DNA of 41,586 nt from Ollibium composti. GTDB lineage: Bacteria; Pseudomonadota; Alphaproteobacteria; Rhizobiales; Rhizobiaceae. The notes beneath the pieces were generated by a model, which saw only the letters and a list, made by a program, of their open reading frames with translations, made no database searches and had not been told where the DNA came from. Both the position numbers and the translations under genes were made by a program. Positions 15,593 to 24,442 of the stretch are shown piece by piece. The stretch is from assembly GCF_004801285.1 (NCBI RefSeq), contig NZ_SSNY01000020.1, positions 1-41,586 of the forward strand, in the 5' to 3' direction. Every line of letters starts with the position of its first letter. The stretch's first letter is position 1.

Positions 15593-16570
15593 ATGGTTGG
15601 GGCGCGCGATTCGACCGGGAACGACGAGCGCGGAACTGCCGCCGTGCCGCTGCTGCGCAGCGGGCTCAGCCTGCGCCACATGCGCATGATCGCGGCGCTC
15701 GACGACCACGGCAAGGTCAGCGCCGCCGCCCAGGTGATGAACATCTCGCAGCCGGCCGCCTCGCGCATGATCGCGGAGATGGAAGCGGTGCTGCACGTCA
15801 CGCTTCTGGAGCGGCTGCCGCGCGGCGTGGCGCTGACGCCCTACGGAAAGGCGCTGGCGCGGCGCGCGCGCTCCATCCTGCTCGAGATGCGCGAGGCCGA
15901 CCGCGAGATCGCCGAACTGAAGGCCGGCAAGGGCGGCTCGGTGTTCCTCGGCGCCGTCACCGCGCCGGCCATCGAGCTGGCGGTGCCGGCGATCCGCGAA
16001 ATCCGCCGGCTCTATCCGCGCATCGAGATCACCATGCAGGTGGAAACCTCCAACATGCTGGCGCGCGAGCTGATCGCCTCGCGCCACGACTTCATCGTCG
16101 CGCGCATCCCCGACGACCTCAACCCACGCCTGTTCGACAGCCGCGTCATCGGCGTCGAGAAAGCCTGCCTGATCGTGCGCCGCGGCCATCCGCTCGCGCA
16201 CGGGCGGCAGGTGGCGCTGGAGGAGACGACCAGCTATGACTGGGTGTTCCAATCCGGCGGCTCGCCGCTCAGGCAGGCGATGGAGGCGAACTTCCTCAAT
16301 CGCAACGTGCCGCTGCCGGAGCGCATCCTCAACACCTCCTCGCTTCTCTTGACATTGGTCATGGTGGCGCAGTCGGACGCTATCGCGCCGGTGTCGGTGC
16401 AGGTGGCGCGCTTCATCCAGAACCCGGAGGGCCTGGCCGGCGCCATCGACGTGGTGCCGATCGAGTTCGACATCGAGGTGAGGCCCTACAGCCTGATAAC
16501 CGCCCGCAACCGCGTGCTCTCGCCGGCCGCAAGGATGCTCTACGACTTCATCCTGCGGGAGGTGGGCTAG
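15593..16570 (+). CDS. gbpR: LysR-type regulator GbpR of the chvE operon
   Basis: 325 residues. N-terminal winged helix-turn-helix (RHMRMIAALDDHGKVSAAAQ, then MNISQPAASRMIAEMEAVL, about 29-67) and a C-terminal type-2 periplasmic-binding-protein-like effector domain (from about 115). Similar in sequence pattern and position to Agrobacterium GbpR, which activates chvE in response to sugars such as galactose and arabinose. Divergent from chvE, sharing the operator gap. Start ATG 15593 is the first in frame; the slightly long N-tail before the helix-turn-helix leaves the exact start uncertain. Confidence 0.88.
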   Translation: MVGARDSTGNDERGTAAVPLLRSGLSLRHMRMIAALDDHGKVSAAAQVMNISQPAASRMIAEMEAVLHVTLLERLPRGVALTPYGKALARRARSILLEMREADREIAELKAGKGGSVFLGAVTAPAIELAVPAIREIRRLYPRIEITMQVETSNMLARELIASRHDFIVARIPDDLNPRLFDSRVIGVEKACLIVRRGHPLAHGRQVALEETTSYDWVFQSGGSPLRQAMEANFLNRNVPLPERILNTSSLLLTLVMVAQSDAIAPVSVQVARFIQNPEGLAGAIDVVPIEFDIEVRPYSLITARNRVLSPAARMLYDFILREVG

Positions 16571-16586
16571 GAACGGTGCGGCAAGG

Positions 16587-16660
16587 TGGAGCGGGTGAAG
16601 GGAATCGAACCCTCGTATGCAGCTTGGGAAGCTGCCGTTCTACCATTGAACTACACCCGC
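16587..16660 (-). tRNA. tRNA-Gly (anticodon CCC)
   Basis: On the minus strand the gene starts GCGGGTGTAGTTCAATGGTA, has anticodon stem GCAGC/GCTGC with loop TTCCCAA (anticodon CCC), T arm GGTTCGATTCC, and acceptor strand CACCCGC plus discriminator T and encoded CCA (16587-16589). 74 nt, complete cloverleaf. Confidence 0.97.
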
Positions 16661-16778
16661 GCAGCAGCTTCGTTATCACGCTGCCGGCGGGGGCTGCAAC
16701 TGCCTTGAAGCATCGTTGCTTGAACTCCCCGCCCCGACTGCGTATCTGAACCATCCGACCAACCGGACCTGACGGCCC

Positions 16779-17042
16779 ATGTCCGCACTGACGCGTTTTC
16801 TCGGCGATTCGCCGCTGCGCATCCTGCTCAAGCTGATCGTCGTCTCCTTCCTCGTCGGATTGGTGATGAGCGCCTTCGGCTGGTCGCCGCTCGACGTCGT
16901 CTACGGCATCCGGAATTTCTTCGTCGACCTCTGGCACATGGGTTTCCACGCGCTTGACCGCTTCGTCGGCTATATCCTGCTCGGCGCGGCGATCGTCGTG
17001 CCCGCCTTCCTCGTCATTCGCCTGCTCGGCTACCGCAAGTAG
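16779..17042 (+). CDS. Small membrane protein (DUF6460-like)
   Basis: 87 residues with two predicted membrane spans (about 13-32, ILLKLIVVSFLVGLVMSAFG, and about 61-82, FVGYILLGAAIVVPAFLVIR). The GWSPLDVVYGIRNFFVDLWHMG segment between them resembles the rhizobial family I know as DUF6460. Function unknown. Begins about 120 bases after tRNA-Gly; no operon partner is evident. Confidence 0.75.
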   Translation: MSALTRFLGDSPLRILLKLIVVSFLVGLVMSAFGWSPLDVVYGIRNFFVDLWHMGFHALDRFVGYILLGAAIVVPAFLVIRLLGYRK

Positions 17043-17126
17043 CCCGCAGAACGCCGCAGACGGCATCGGAAGGCTGGCAAAAGCGTTCGGATGGCGGCAT
17101 CATCGCCAGCCGGAAAGGATATCGAA

Positions 17127-17621
17127 GTGACGCAACAGGGGCACGACAAGGAACTGCCGACGCTGACCAGGCGGCGCATCCAGGCCGAGGTCATCGGGCC
17201 GATCTATGCCGAAATGGTCGCGGCCATCGGCGAGGAGAAGGCGCAGGCCATCCTCGATGCGGCAATCCGCAAGGCGGCGGTGGCGGAAGGCAAGCATTTC
17301 GCCGCGCTGGCCCCCGGCGGCGTCACCAGCATGGCCGACTTCATCAAGCTCTACGACCTGTGGACCCACGACGGCGCGCTGGAGATCGAGGTGCTGGAGG
17401 CTTCCGACACCACCTTCAATTTCGACGTGACGCGCTGCCGCTATGCCGAGAGCTATCGGGAAATGGGCCTCGGTCAGATCGGCCACCTGATGTCGTGCAA
17501 CCGCGACGGCACCTTCTGCCAGGGCTACGATCCCAATATCCAGCTGGACCGCAAGCAGACCATCATGGCCGGCGCGCCGCGCTGCACGTTCCGCTATTCC
17601 TACAAAAGCGAAGCCGAATAG
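17127..17621 (+). CDS. L-2-amino-thiazoline-4-carboxylic acid hydrolase family protein
   Basis: 164 residues from GTG 17127, which has AAAGGA eight to nine bases upstream; ATG 17091 gives 176 residues but has a poor site. Family pattern: an N-terminal helical part (RRRIQAEVIGPIYAEMVAAIG) and a C-terminal block with FNFDVTRCRYAESY, GQIGHLMSCNRDGTFCQGYDP and the QTIM-GA-C-F-Y motif, including conserved Cys and His residues. The founding ATC hydrolases open the thiazoline ring on the route to L-cysteine, but most homologues are untested, so the substrate here is not assured. Confidence 0.82.
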   Translation: MTQQGHDKELPTLTRRRIQAEVIGPIYAEMVAAIGEEKAQAILDAAIRKAAVAEGKHFAALAPGGVTSMADFIKLYDLWTHDGALEIEVLEASDTTFNFDVTRCRYAESYREMGLGQIGHLMSCNRDGTFCQGYDPNIQLDRKQTIMAGAPRCTFRYSYKSEAE

Positions 17622-17747
17622 TCGCGGTTTCCCCTGCGGCGCGGTAAGCCAGCGGTCGAAATCGCTTGGCCTTGCCGCTTTGGCGGTTGCGGGGCGGCCG
17701 AAAGCGGGCCACATCCGCCGTCCGGCCAAACCATCTCAAGGCACCAC

Positions 17748-19091
17748 GTGGACCAGACCCAGGCATCCGCTTCCCAGCCCTTCGCCGTCACCAACCGCAC
17801 GGTGTTGGCGATCGCGGTGCCGATGACGCTTGCCTATCTGACGACGCCGCTGCTCGGCATCGTCGACACCGCCGTCGTCGGCCAGTTCGGCGATGCAGCG
17901 CTGCTCGGCGGGCTGGCCGCCGGCGCGCTCGTCTTCGACGTCGTCTTCACAACCTTCAATTTCCTGCGCTCCGGCACCACCGGGCTGGTGGCGCAGGCCT
18001 TCGGGCGCGGCGACGCGCTGGAGGAACGGGCGGTGCTGTGGCGGGCTGTGCTGGTGGCGCTGGTTGCCGGCATTGCGCTCGCCCTTCTGGCACCCCTGAT
18101 CTCGAAGGGCGGGCAGGCCTTCATCGGCGGCGGACCGCGCGTCAGCGCTGTCATGGATACATACATCCGCATCCGCATGCTCGGCGCCCCCTTCTCGCTC
18201 GTCAACTACGCCATTCTCGGCTACGTGCTGGGGCGCGGCGAAGGCAATCTCGGCCTTTTGTTGCAGATCGTGCTCAACGGCATGAACATCACGCTGTGCA
18301 TTCTGCTCGGGCTGGAACTCGACTGGGGCGTCGCCGGCGTCGCCTGGGCGACGGTGACCGGCGAGGCGGTCGCCACGCTGTTCGGGCTGGCGATCGTCAC
18401 GCGCCGCTTCCGCAACGCGCCGCCGCTGGCGCGAAGCCGCATCCTCGACCTTGCGGCCTTCCGGGCGATGATGTCGCTCAACCGCGACATCATGATCCGC
18501 TCCTTCTCGCTGCTGGCGGCGTTCGCGCTGTTCACCCGCCAGGGCGCGCAGTTCGGCACGGTGACGCTGGCCGCCAACGCCGTGCTGATGAATTTCTTTC
18601 TGATCGCCGGCTATTTCCTCGACGGCTTCGCCACCGCCGCCGAACAGTTGGCCGGGCGTGCCATCGGCGCCCGTGCCGAGCGCTCGTTCCGCCGCGCCGT
18701 TCGGCTGACCGTGCTGTGGGGCTTCGGGCTGGCGGGGGCGGCGACGCTCATCCTGCTGGTCTTCGGCGCCAATCTCATCGGCATCATCACCACCGCCGTC
18801 GACGTGCGCGAGGCGGCCGACACCTACCTGCCCTGGGCGGCGTTCACGGCGCTGTCCGGCGTGCTCGCCTTCCAGATGGACGGGGTCTTCATCGGCGCCA
18901 CATGGTCGCGCGACATGCGCAACATGATGCTGCTCTCCTTCCTTGCCTTCACGGCCGCGCTGTTTGCGCTGGCGCCGCTGTTCGGCAACCACGGCCTGTG
19001 GGCGGCGCTGCACGTCTTCCTGCTGGTGCGCGGCGTCAGCCTGGCCATGATGCTGCGGCTACGCACCCGCACCGCATTCGGCGCGGCCTGA
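17748..19091 (+). CDS. MATE family efflux transporter (DinF/NorM-like)
   Basis: 447 residues, about twelve membrane helices in two bundles. MATE signatures near the N-terminus: VPMTLAYLTTPLLGIVDTAVVGQFG and FNFLRSGTTGLVAQAFGRGD, with the matching second-half region NAVLMNFFLIAGYFLDGFATAAEQL. Exports cationic or lipophilic compounds in exchange for Na+ or H+; substrate unknown. Start is GTG 17748 (GTGGACCAG) with AAGG ten bases upstream. Converges on the hydrolase gene of the carrier-protein operon with a 24-base gap. Confidence 0.92.
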   Translation: MDQTQASASQPFAVTNRTVLAIAVPMTLAYLTTPLLGIVDTAVVGQFGDAALLGGLAAGALVFDVVFTTFNFLRSGTTGLVAQAFGRGDALEERAVLWRAVLVALVAGIALALLAPLISKGGQAFIGGGPRVSAVMDTYIRIRMLGAPFSLVNYAILGYVLGRGEGNLGLLLQIVLNGMNITLCILLGLELDWGVAGVAWATVTGEAVATLFGLAIVTRRFRNAPPLARSRILDLAAFRAMMSLNRDIMIRSFSLLAAFALFTRQGAQFGTVTLAANAVLMNFFLIAGYFLDGFATAAEQLAGRAIGARAERSFRRAVRLTVLWGFGLAGAATLILLVFGANLIGIITTAVDVREAADTYLPWAAFTALSGVLAFQMDGVFIGATWSRDMRNMMLLSFLAFTAALFALAPLFGNHGLWAALHVFLLVRGVSLAMMLRLRTRTAFGAA

Positions 19092-19115
19092 AACGGCGGA
19101 CTTCGGCAAGAACGA

Positions 19116-20903
19116 TCAGGGCGTTTCCAACGCGGGTTTCGGCCGCTGAACCGCCGTCTCGCGCACGAACGCCTTGTTCGACCGGCCATCGTCGTCGTCG
19201 CCGAAAGCGATCAGCCGGGCGACTAGGGCGCGGCGGGCATGATGGGGCGTCAGCGTATGGTCGGCGGCGGCGAGGCCGAGCCTCGCCACGCCGCGCAGCG
19301 CGTCGAGCCGCCGGCCATCCGGGCCGAAATGGCGGGCGATCTCCTTCAGGCTGAGGTCGCCCTCGGAGGTAACCATCAGCACCTTCACGCCGCGGGCGCA
19401 CAAGGCCCGCATCCAGCGTTCGACCGGCGAGCGGCCGATCAGCCGCTCCGGCACGGCGAGCGCGGTCTTGACGAGTTCCAGCCCGCGCCGGATGGAGAGG
19501 CGGCCAATCTTCGAAGCGCCGGCACGCAGCGTCGTGCCGATCGCCGGCCGCGAAGGCTCCTGCGGTGCGTCGCTGTCCGGCCCACGCACGGCCTTGGCGT
19601 TCTCGTAGACCTTCCACGCCGCGAGATCGAGCGCGTAGGAACTGTTCCAGGCAAAGCACAGCGGATTGATCATCGTCAGCCGCCGCACCCGGCGGTCGGC
19701 GCGCGCCGCGTGGAAGGCCTGGAAGGCGCCGGAACAGGTGCCGACCAGCCCGACCTCGCCGAACCCCGCCTGCCCCATCCAGTCGATGACGCGCATGACG
19801 TCGCTGCTGGTGCGGTCGTCGTAAAGGAACAGCCGGTCCTCGGCGGGGGCGGCACTCTGGCCGATGCCCGGCAGGTCGATGCGCAGCGAGGCTATGCCTT
19901 CGGCGGCGAGAGCCCGAGCCGCCTCGACCGTGCCGCGCGCCCAGCCGACATGCGCCACCGCGCCGGCATTGAGGAAGATAACCGGCGTCGCGGGCGCGGT
20001 ACGGATTTCGGGCCGGCACAGCACGCCGCAGATCTCGCTGCCGCCACCGATGACCACCGGCTCTTCGCGCCAGTCGGGACCGATGAGGGTTTGCGGCTCG
20101 TCCGAGCGAACAGCGACGCCCGGCGCTTTGGCCTGTTCCGCGAGACGCGCGATCCAGCTGGCGGCGAGGTCGAGCGTCGGTTCGGGAATCCGGTTGGCGG
20201 TCGGATCGCAGACCAGGTGGACATAGCCTTCGAACTCGGCGACCGCGACATCGGGCACGATGCCGCCGCGTTCGGACCGCAGGCTTTCCGGATCGGGAAT
20301 CCTGCCGTTGGCAAGCACCAGCATGTGCGGCACGACGGCTTCGGCCAGCGCCTGCTGCCAGTCGAGCTCCGCCAGCGCCGCCAGCGTTTCCGACGACAGG
20401 TGGAAACCGGCGACCTGGCGGCCGTCGAACGGCTCGGCCGGTCCGGCTTTGGCCGCCAGCGGCGCGTCGATCATGCGCGACAGCGCCGTCATCTCGCGCA
20501 CATAGGCCTTGCCGGAAGCGGGCGGTGCGAGCAGGGCGAGGCCGGCGACGTCGTCGCGGCCGTCAGCCGCCAGCGGCGCCAGCAGCGCACCCAGCCGGAA
20601 ACCGGCGATGACGACATCCTCGACGCCCGTCTCGCGCTTCAGCCGATCGACGGCGGCACCGATGCTTTTCACCCACGCCTCGACGCGGGCCGGATCGGTG
20701 TGGTCACCGGCGGCATCGCCGCAGCCGGGATAGTCGAACTGCAGCACGGGAAGCCCCGCCGCCGCGACACGGCCGGCCAGCAGCGTCAGGAAGCGGCGGC
20801 TGCACAGGTCCTCGAAGCCGTGCGCGCCGGCAATGACGACGCCGCGACGGCCGCCGGCCTCGTGCAGCCAGCCGATGGTTGCGTCGAAGACGAGCGGCCT
20901 CAT
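19116..20903 (-). CDS. Two-domain alpha/beta-hydrolase protein
   Basis: 595 residues with two alpha/beta-hydrolase domains. Domain 1 (about 1-255) has FDYPGCGDAAGD but its nucleophile elbow is GFRLG (101-105), with Arg103 where Ser is expected, so it is probably not a hydrolase. Domain 2 (about 280-570) has the oxyanion region IFLNAGAV, RIDLPGIGQS, and elbow GTCSG (388-392), which puts Cys390 at the nucleophile position as in dienelactone hydrolase; an Asp and His of a triad could be the D in VTSEGDLSL and the H of AADHTLT. Overlaps the GH2 gene by ATGA (20900-20903), so it is co-translated. Likely transfers or releases the acyl group made by the carrier-protein enzymes (inference). Confidence 0.85.
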   Translation of the reverse strand: MRPLVFDATIGWLHEAGGRRGVVIAGAHGFEDLCSRRFLTLLAGRVAAAGLPVLQFDYPGCGDAAGDHTDPARVEAWVKSIGAAVDRLKRETGVEDVVIAGFRLGALLAPLAADGRDDVAGLALLAPPASGKAYVREMTALSRMIDAPLAAKAGPAEPFDGRQVAGFHLSSETLAALAELDWQQALAEAVVPHMLVLANGRIPDPESLRSERGGIVPDVAVAEFEGYVHLVCDPTANRIPEPTLDLAASWIARLAEQAKAPGVAVRSDEPQTLIGPDWREEPVVIGGGSEICGVLCRPEIRTAPATPVIFLNAGAVAHVGWARGTVEAARALAAEGIASLRIDLPGIGQSAAPAEDRLFLYDDRTSSDVMRVIDWMGQAGFGEVGLVGTCSGAFQAFHAARADRRVRRLTMINPLCFAWNSSYALDLAAWKVYENAKAVRGPDSDAPQEPSRPAIGTTLRAGASKIGRLSIRRGLELVKTALAVPERLIGRSPVERWMRALCARGVKVLMVTSEGDLSLKEIARHFGPDGRRLDALRGVARLGLAAADHTLTPHHARRALVARLIAFGDDDDGRSNKAFVRETAVQRPKPALETP

Positions 20904-23422
20904 GCCACGACCTCGGGTGTCTCGAAAACCATCACGGCGCCCGAAACTGGCCTTTCCGGCCGATAGGCCGCGCCCTTGTCCGCATTGAGCGCCGTCACCA
21001 TGCCTGCCGGGTCTGCGTCCGCCGGGCCGAACAGGCGCACGGTGCGTTCACGGCCGGGCAGGAGATGAAAGCCGTTGTCCTCCGGCCGGAACGCGGTGTC
21101 GCCGGCGATGTCGACGTGATAGGCGGCGCGGCGGCAGGCGAGCACGAGTTGCCAGCCTTCCTCCGAACGGTCCAGCCGCGCCGTCAGGCCGACGTCGCGG
21201 CGCGCCGTCATCGCGCCCGGCAGGACATGGACGGCCTCCGCCAGCACCGCGCCGTTCTCGTCCTCGAAGCGCGCCACCGTCAGTTCGTGGCCGGCGGGAC
21301 CGAAGCGATAGGCGTAGGAAACGTCGAAGAAGGCGCCGAGAAGCTCGAACACCGGCAGCGTCAGGTCGCCATGCGGCGCCACTTCGACCGCCCGCTTGCC
21401 GCTCACCACGGAGACCGCGCCGTCACGCAGGCAGGACACTGTGAGCGTACCGCGCAAGGGTGCCGGGCCGTCGTTGATGAGATGTACGTCCAGCCCGTTG
21501 ACTCCCTCGTCGGAGAGGATCAGCCGCGTCGGCGCGAAGGCGCGCTTCAGCGCATGCCAGACCGATTTCGGCCGGCCGGTGGCATCGACCACGCCCCATC
21601 CGGCACCGATCGCCAGATCCTTCCAGAACAACAGCAGCGCGCCCGCCGTCGGCGAGGCGGGACGGCGCCACTCGTCGACGGTGCGCTCGACCACCTCGGC
21701 GGTGACGGCGCGCGACAGGTCGAGATACCGCGCCGGGTCCTCGCGGCGCAGGCGGCGCGCGTCGACCGTAAAAAGCGTCTCCAGATAGTGCTCGCGGATA
21801 TCCTCGAAATCCCACGAGGCGCCGGCATCGCGCGGCACGCCGGCCTTCCAGCGCGGATCGTGCACCTGCGGCACCGGCAGATGCGCGTCGAGCGTCGCCT
21901 GATCGGGCACGTTGGCGAAGGCCAGGCATTCGGACGCGAAGCGCACCTCGGCGCGGCGGGCGTCCTCCAGCGGCCGGCAATAGGCGCCGACGCCGTAATA
22001 GTGCATCGGCCCGCCGGAACCGGCGAAGGGCAGGCTGCCGCCGTGCGGCGTGGAGGGGACGAGCACGAGGTCGGGGCGCCGGGCTTCCGCCGCCGGGCGA
22101 ACGACATGATCGAACCACGGCGTCGCATCGATGACGGCCGGCAGGCCGAGCATCGTCGCCTGCTGGGCGATCTCGCTGCCACCGCACAGCACGACAAGCG
22201 AAGGCGAAGACCCAAGCCGCCTGAGCAGCGCCACGACCTCCCGCCCGAGCGCGGCGCACCAGCCTTCGTCCCTTGCCGGGTAGTCGAAATTGGCCAGCAT
22301 CAGGTCCTGCCAGACGAGGATGCCGAGTTCGTCGCACAATGCGTGGAAATCGTCGGATTCGTAAGTGAAGGTACCGGCGACGCGCAGCATGTTGACGCCG
22401 GCATCGCGCACCAGTTCGAGGTCGCGCGCCAATGCGGCCTCGTCTCCGGCAAGCGCCACCGGATCGGACGGCGTCCACACCGCGCCGCGGCAGAACACCG
22501 GCACGCCGTTGACGAGAAGCCGGAAGTCACGCCCATCGGCGCCGCGGTCGAGGGCGATGCGGCGGAAACCGACGCGGCCGAGATCGTGGCGCACGGCGCC
22601 GAGGTGCACGGAGACGCCGTGCAGTACCGGCTTGCCGTGGCTGTTCGGCCACCACGGCGCAACGTCGGCAACGTCCATTTCCGCAACGAGACGGGTCGGC
22701 GTTTCACGACGTAGCGGTACCGTCACATTGGCGCAGGTCACGGTCGCGTCGCCGGTCAGCGGCGCGGACAGGTCGAGCGCGACCGAAAGGCGGCCGGTCG
22801 TACCGTCGAGGTCGGCCCGCAGCATCCTGTCGAGGATGCGCGGTTGCTTACCTTGCTGCACCAGCCGCACCGGCCGCCACGGCCCGACGACATCGAAGCG
22901 CGGGCACCAGCCGGGCATATGGCCGATCAGCGTCGTGCGCATCAGCCGAAGACGCTGGTCGTCCATCATGCGCGGCTTCCAGCGGGCGCGCGGCCCGGAA
23001 AGCGTCTCCAGATGCCTGTCGAGGCTGCGGAAGGCGATGGCGAGCTGTTCGCCACCGGCAAGGTCGGCCTCGACCTCACAGGGCTCGAACATCGAGGTGG
23101 AGGTGGCGACCAGCTTGTCGTCCAGCCAGATTTCGGCGACGGTCGCTAGCCCCTCGAAGACGAGGCGGACGGCACCTTTCGCGTCCAGCCGGCAGCGATA
23201 CCAGACGTCCTTGTCATGCAGCGGCGCAGGCCGGGTGCGATCCCAGCGGCTGTGCCGTTCCAGCGTGGCCGCAGCCGTGCCGGGACATTCTGCCGCCAGC
23301 CACTCGGCGTGCGGGTCGATCGCGGCGGGGGCCGGCCATGCGCCGGCGTCCGAGACGGCCATCGACCATCCCGTGTCCAGCCTTCGATCCGCGCCGGAGA
23401 CCGGCACAATGACGTCCATCAT
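20900..23422 (-). CDS. Glycoside hydrolase family 2 protein, beta-mannosidase-like
   Basis: 840 residues with the GH2 order: sugar-binding jelly-roll (about 40-190, including WLDDKLVATSTSMFEP), immunoglobulin-like domain (about 195-295), TIM barrel (about 300-600; FRLLVNGVPVFCRGAVWTPSD, NMLRVAGTFTYESDDFHALC, ELGILVWQDLMLANFDYP) and a C-terminal beta region. The acid/base Glu is expected at Glu417 in LCGGSE and the nucleophile at Glu498 in FASECLAF. No signal peptide, so it acts in the cytoplasm. The motif at Glu417 differs from the common GNNE form, so substrate may differ from mannoside. Between DUF1839 (15 bases) and the hydrolase (4-base overlap). Confidence 0.9.
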   Translation of the reverse strand: MMDVIVPVSGADRRLDTGWSMAVSDAGAWPAPAAIDPHAEWLAAECPGTAAATLERHSRWDRTRPAPLHDKDVWYRCRLDAKGAVRLVFEGLATVAEIWLDDKLVATSTSMFEPCEVEADLAGGEQLAIAFRSLDRHLETLSGPRARWKPRMMDDQRLRLMRTTLIGHMPGWCPRFDVVGPWRPVRLVQQGKQPRILDRMLRADLDGTTGRLSVALDLSAPLTGDATVTCANVTVPLRRETPTRLVAEMDVADVAPWWPNSHGKPVLHGVSVHLGAVRHDLGRVGFRRIALDRGADGRDFRLLVNGVPVFCRGAVWTPSDPVALAGDEAALARDLELVRDAGVNMLRVAGTFTYESDDFHALCDELGILVWQDLMLANFDYPARDEGWCAALGREVVALLRRLGSSPSLVVLCGGSEIAQQATMLGLPAVIDATPWFDHVVRPAAEARRPDLVLVPSTPHGGSLPFAGSGGPMHYYGVGAYCRPLEDARRAEVRFASECLAFANVPDQATLDAHLPVPQVHDPRWKAGVPRDAGASWDFEDIREHYLETLFTVDARRLRREDPARYLDLSRAVTAEVVERTVDEWRRPASPTAGALLLFWKDLAIGAGWGVVDATGRPKSVWHALKRAFAPTRLILSDEGVNGLDVHLINDGPAPLRGTLTVSCLRDGAVSVVSGKRAVEVAPHGDLTLPVFELLGAFFDVSYAYRFGPAGHELTVARFEDENGAVLAEAVHVLPGAMTARRDVGLTARLDRSEEGWQLVLACRRAAYHVDIAGDTAFRPEDNGFHLLPGRERTVRLFGPADADPAGMVTALNADKGAAYRPERPVSGAVMVFETPEVVA

Positions 23423-23437
23423 ACTCCCCTTGGCGGC

Positions 23438-24442
23438 TCAGGCCGCCTTCGAATCCGCCCTGGCGGAAAGCCTTGCCTCAAGCGTCCCCATCACCGCATC
23501 GTAGGCTTCGGCCATCGGCGCGATGCTCTCGGCCAGCCCGTCGAAGCGTTGCCGCGCCATGGCGCGGGCGAGCTTGAACTGGATGGCCTTGGCGCCGTCG
23601 GCGATGCGCTCGGCGGCCCGCGCCGGCGCGTCGAAATCCATGCGGGCCTTCGCCTGCAACCAGTCGAGATGGCTGGCCAGCAGCTCGAAATTGGCGCCGA
23701 CCTGCCGCAGCGTGTTGAACGCATAGGTGTGGAAATATTCGGGTTGACGGCCGGCCAGCGCGCGGGCGTGGTCCTCGAACGCCCCGGCGTAGCATGCCAG
23801 CGGATTGCGCCTCGGCCGGCGTGCCAGATGGCCACGCAGAAGCTCGAGCGCGGCCGTCGCCGGCTCTTGCCCGTCCGGCGCGCCGAACTTGATGAATTCG
23901 GCGTAGGGAAACAGCGGCAGGCCGCCGGCCGGCGCATTCCGGTACGGGCCGAAAAGGCCGTCGTAGTCCTCGCCTTCCAGCGCGAAATAGCCGTCGTTGT
24001 GGAAATAGTGCATGCGGCGCGCTTCGGGGTCGAGCGCATTGATGCCCACCGTCGTCTTGGAATGCCCGCTGCGATAGGTGATGCCCTTCGTATCGGGCAG
24101 GAAGTGGGCGTCGAGCTCGACGAGAGGCAGGCGGCCGCGCTCGATCTGGACGAGGATATGGTCCTCGAGCCGGTCGAAGATCGCCAGTTCCTGGATGTCG
24201 ATGCCGGCAAGCCGCTGAAGGTCGGCGCTTGGGAACTTGAAGAAGGTGAACTGGTCGCCCTCGAAGTCCTGTGCCACTGTAAAGCCGAGTGCGGCGACCG
24301 GGTCGTGTCCGGTCGCGTGCATCACCTCGACCAGCAGGTCGACATAGCAGTTGGTCTGCGGCCAGCGGCGCTCCGCATCGTGCAGCGGGTGCGGCCGATA
24401 GCTTGCCGGGTCGAGACCGGCTATTGCCGCCTTCATCGTCAT
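23438..24442 (-). CDS. DUF1839 family protein
   Basis: 334 residues from ATG 24442, which overlaps the ligase stop as ATGA; the frame is open further upstream but that is antisense-frame noise. Recognised features include RRWPQTNCYVDLLVEVMHA near the N-terminus, DFEGDQFTFFKFP, and GHSKTTVGINALD with MHYFHNDGYFAL. The family has no known activity, but it repeatedly occurs beside amino acid:[carrier protein] ligases, and Cys/His residues in the NCY and FHND motifs could be catalytic. Likely handles the carrier-bound aminoacyl or its acceptor (inference). Confidence 0.85.
   Translation of the reverse strand: MTMKAAIAGLDPASYRPHPLHDAERRWPQTNCYVDLLVEVMHATGHDPVAALGFTVAQDFEGDQFTFFKFPSADLQRLAGIDIQELAIFDRLEDHILVQIERGRLPLVELDAHFLPDTKGITYRSGHSKTTVGINALDPEARRMHYFHNDGYFALEGEDYDGLFGPYRNAPAGGLPLFPYAEFIKFGAPDGQEPATAALELLRGHLARRPRRNPLACYAGAFEDHARALAGRQPEYFHTYAFNTLRQVGANFELLASHLDWLQAKARMDFDAPARAAERIADGAKAIQFKLARAMARQRFDGLAESIAPMAEAYDAVMGTLEARLSARADSKAA

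Noticed and set aside
13057..16239. 1060-codon open frame on the plus strand
   Set aside because: It is antisense to gguA and chvE and runs in a shadow frame of gbpR; its Asp/Arg/Val/Gln-rich composition resembles no protein and only reflects high GC.
19239..22714. Two long plus-strand frames (19239-20966 and 20879-22714)
   Set aside because: Antisense to the hydrolase and GH2 genes; the minus-strand frames carry clear domain motifs.
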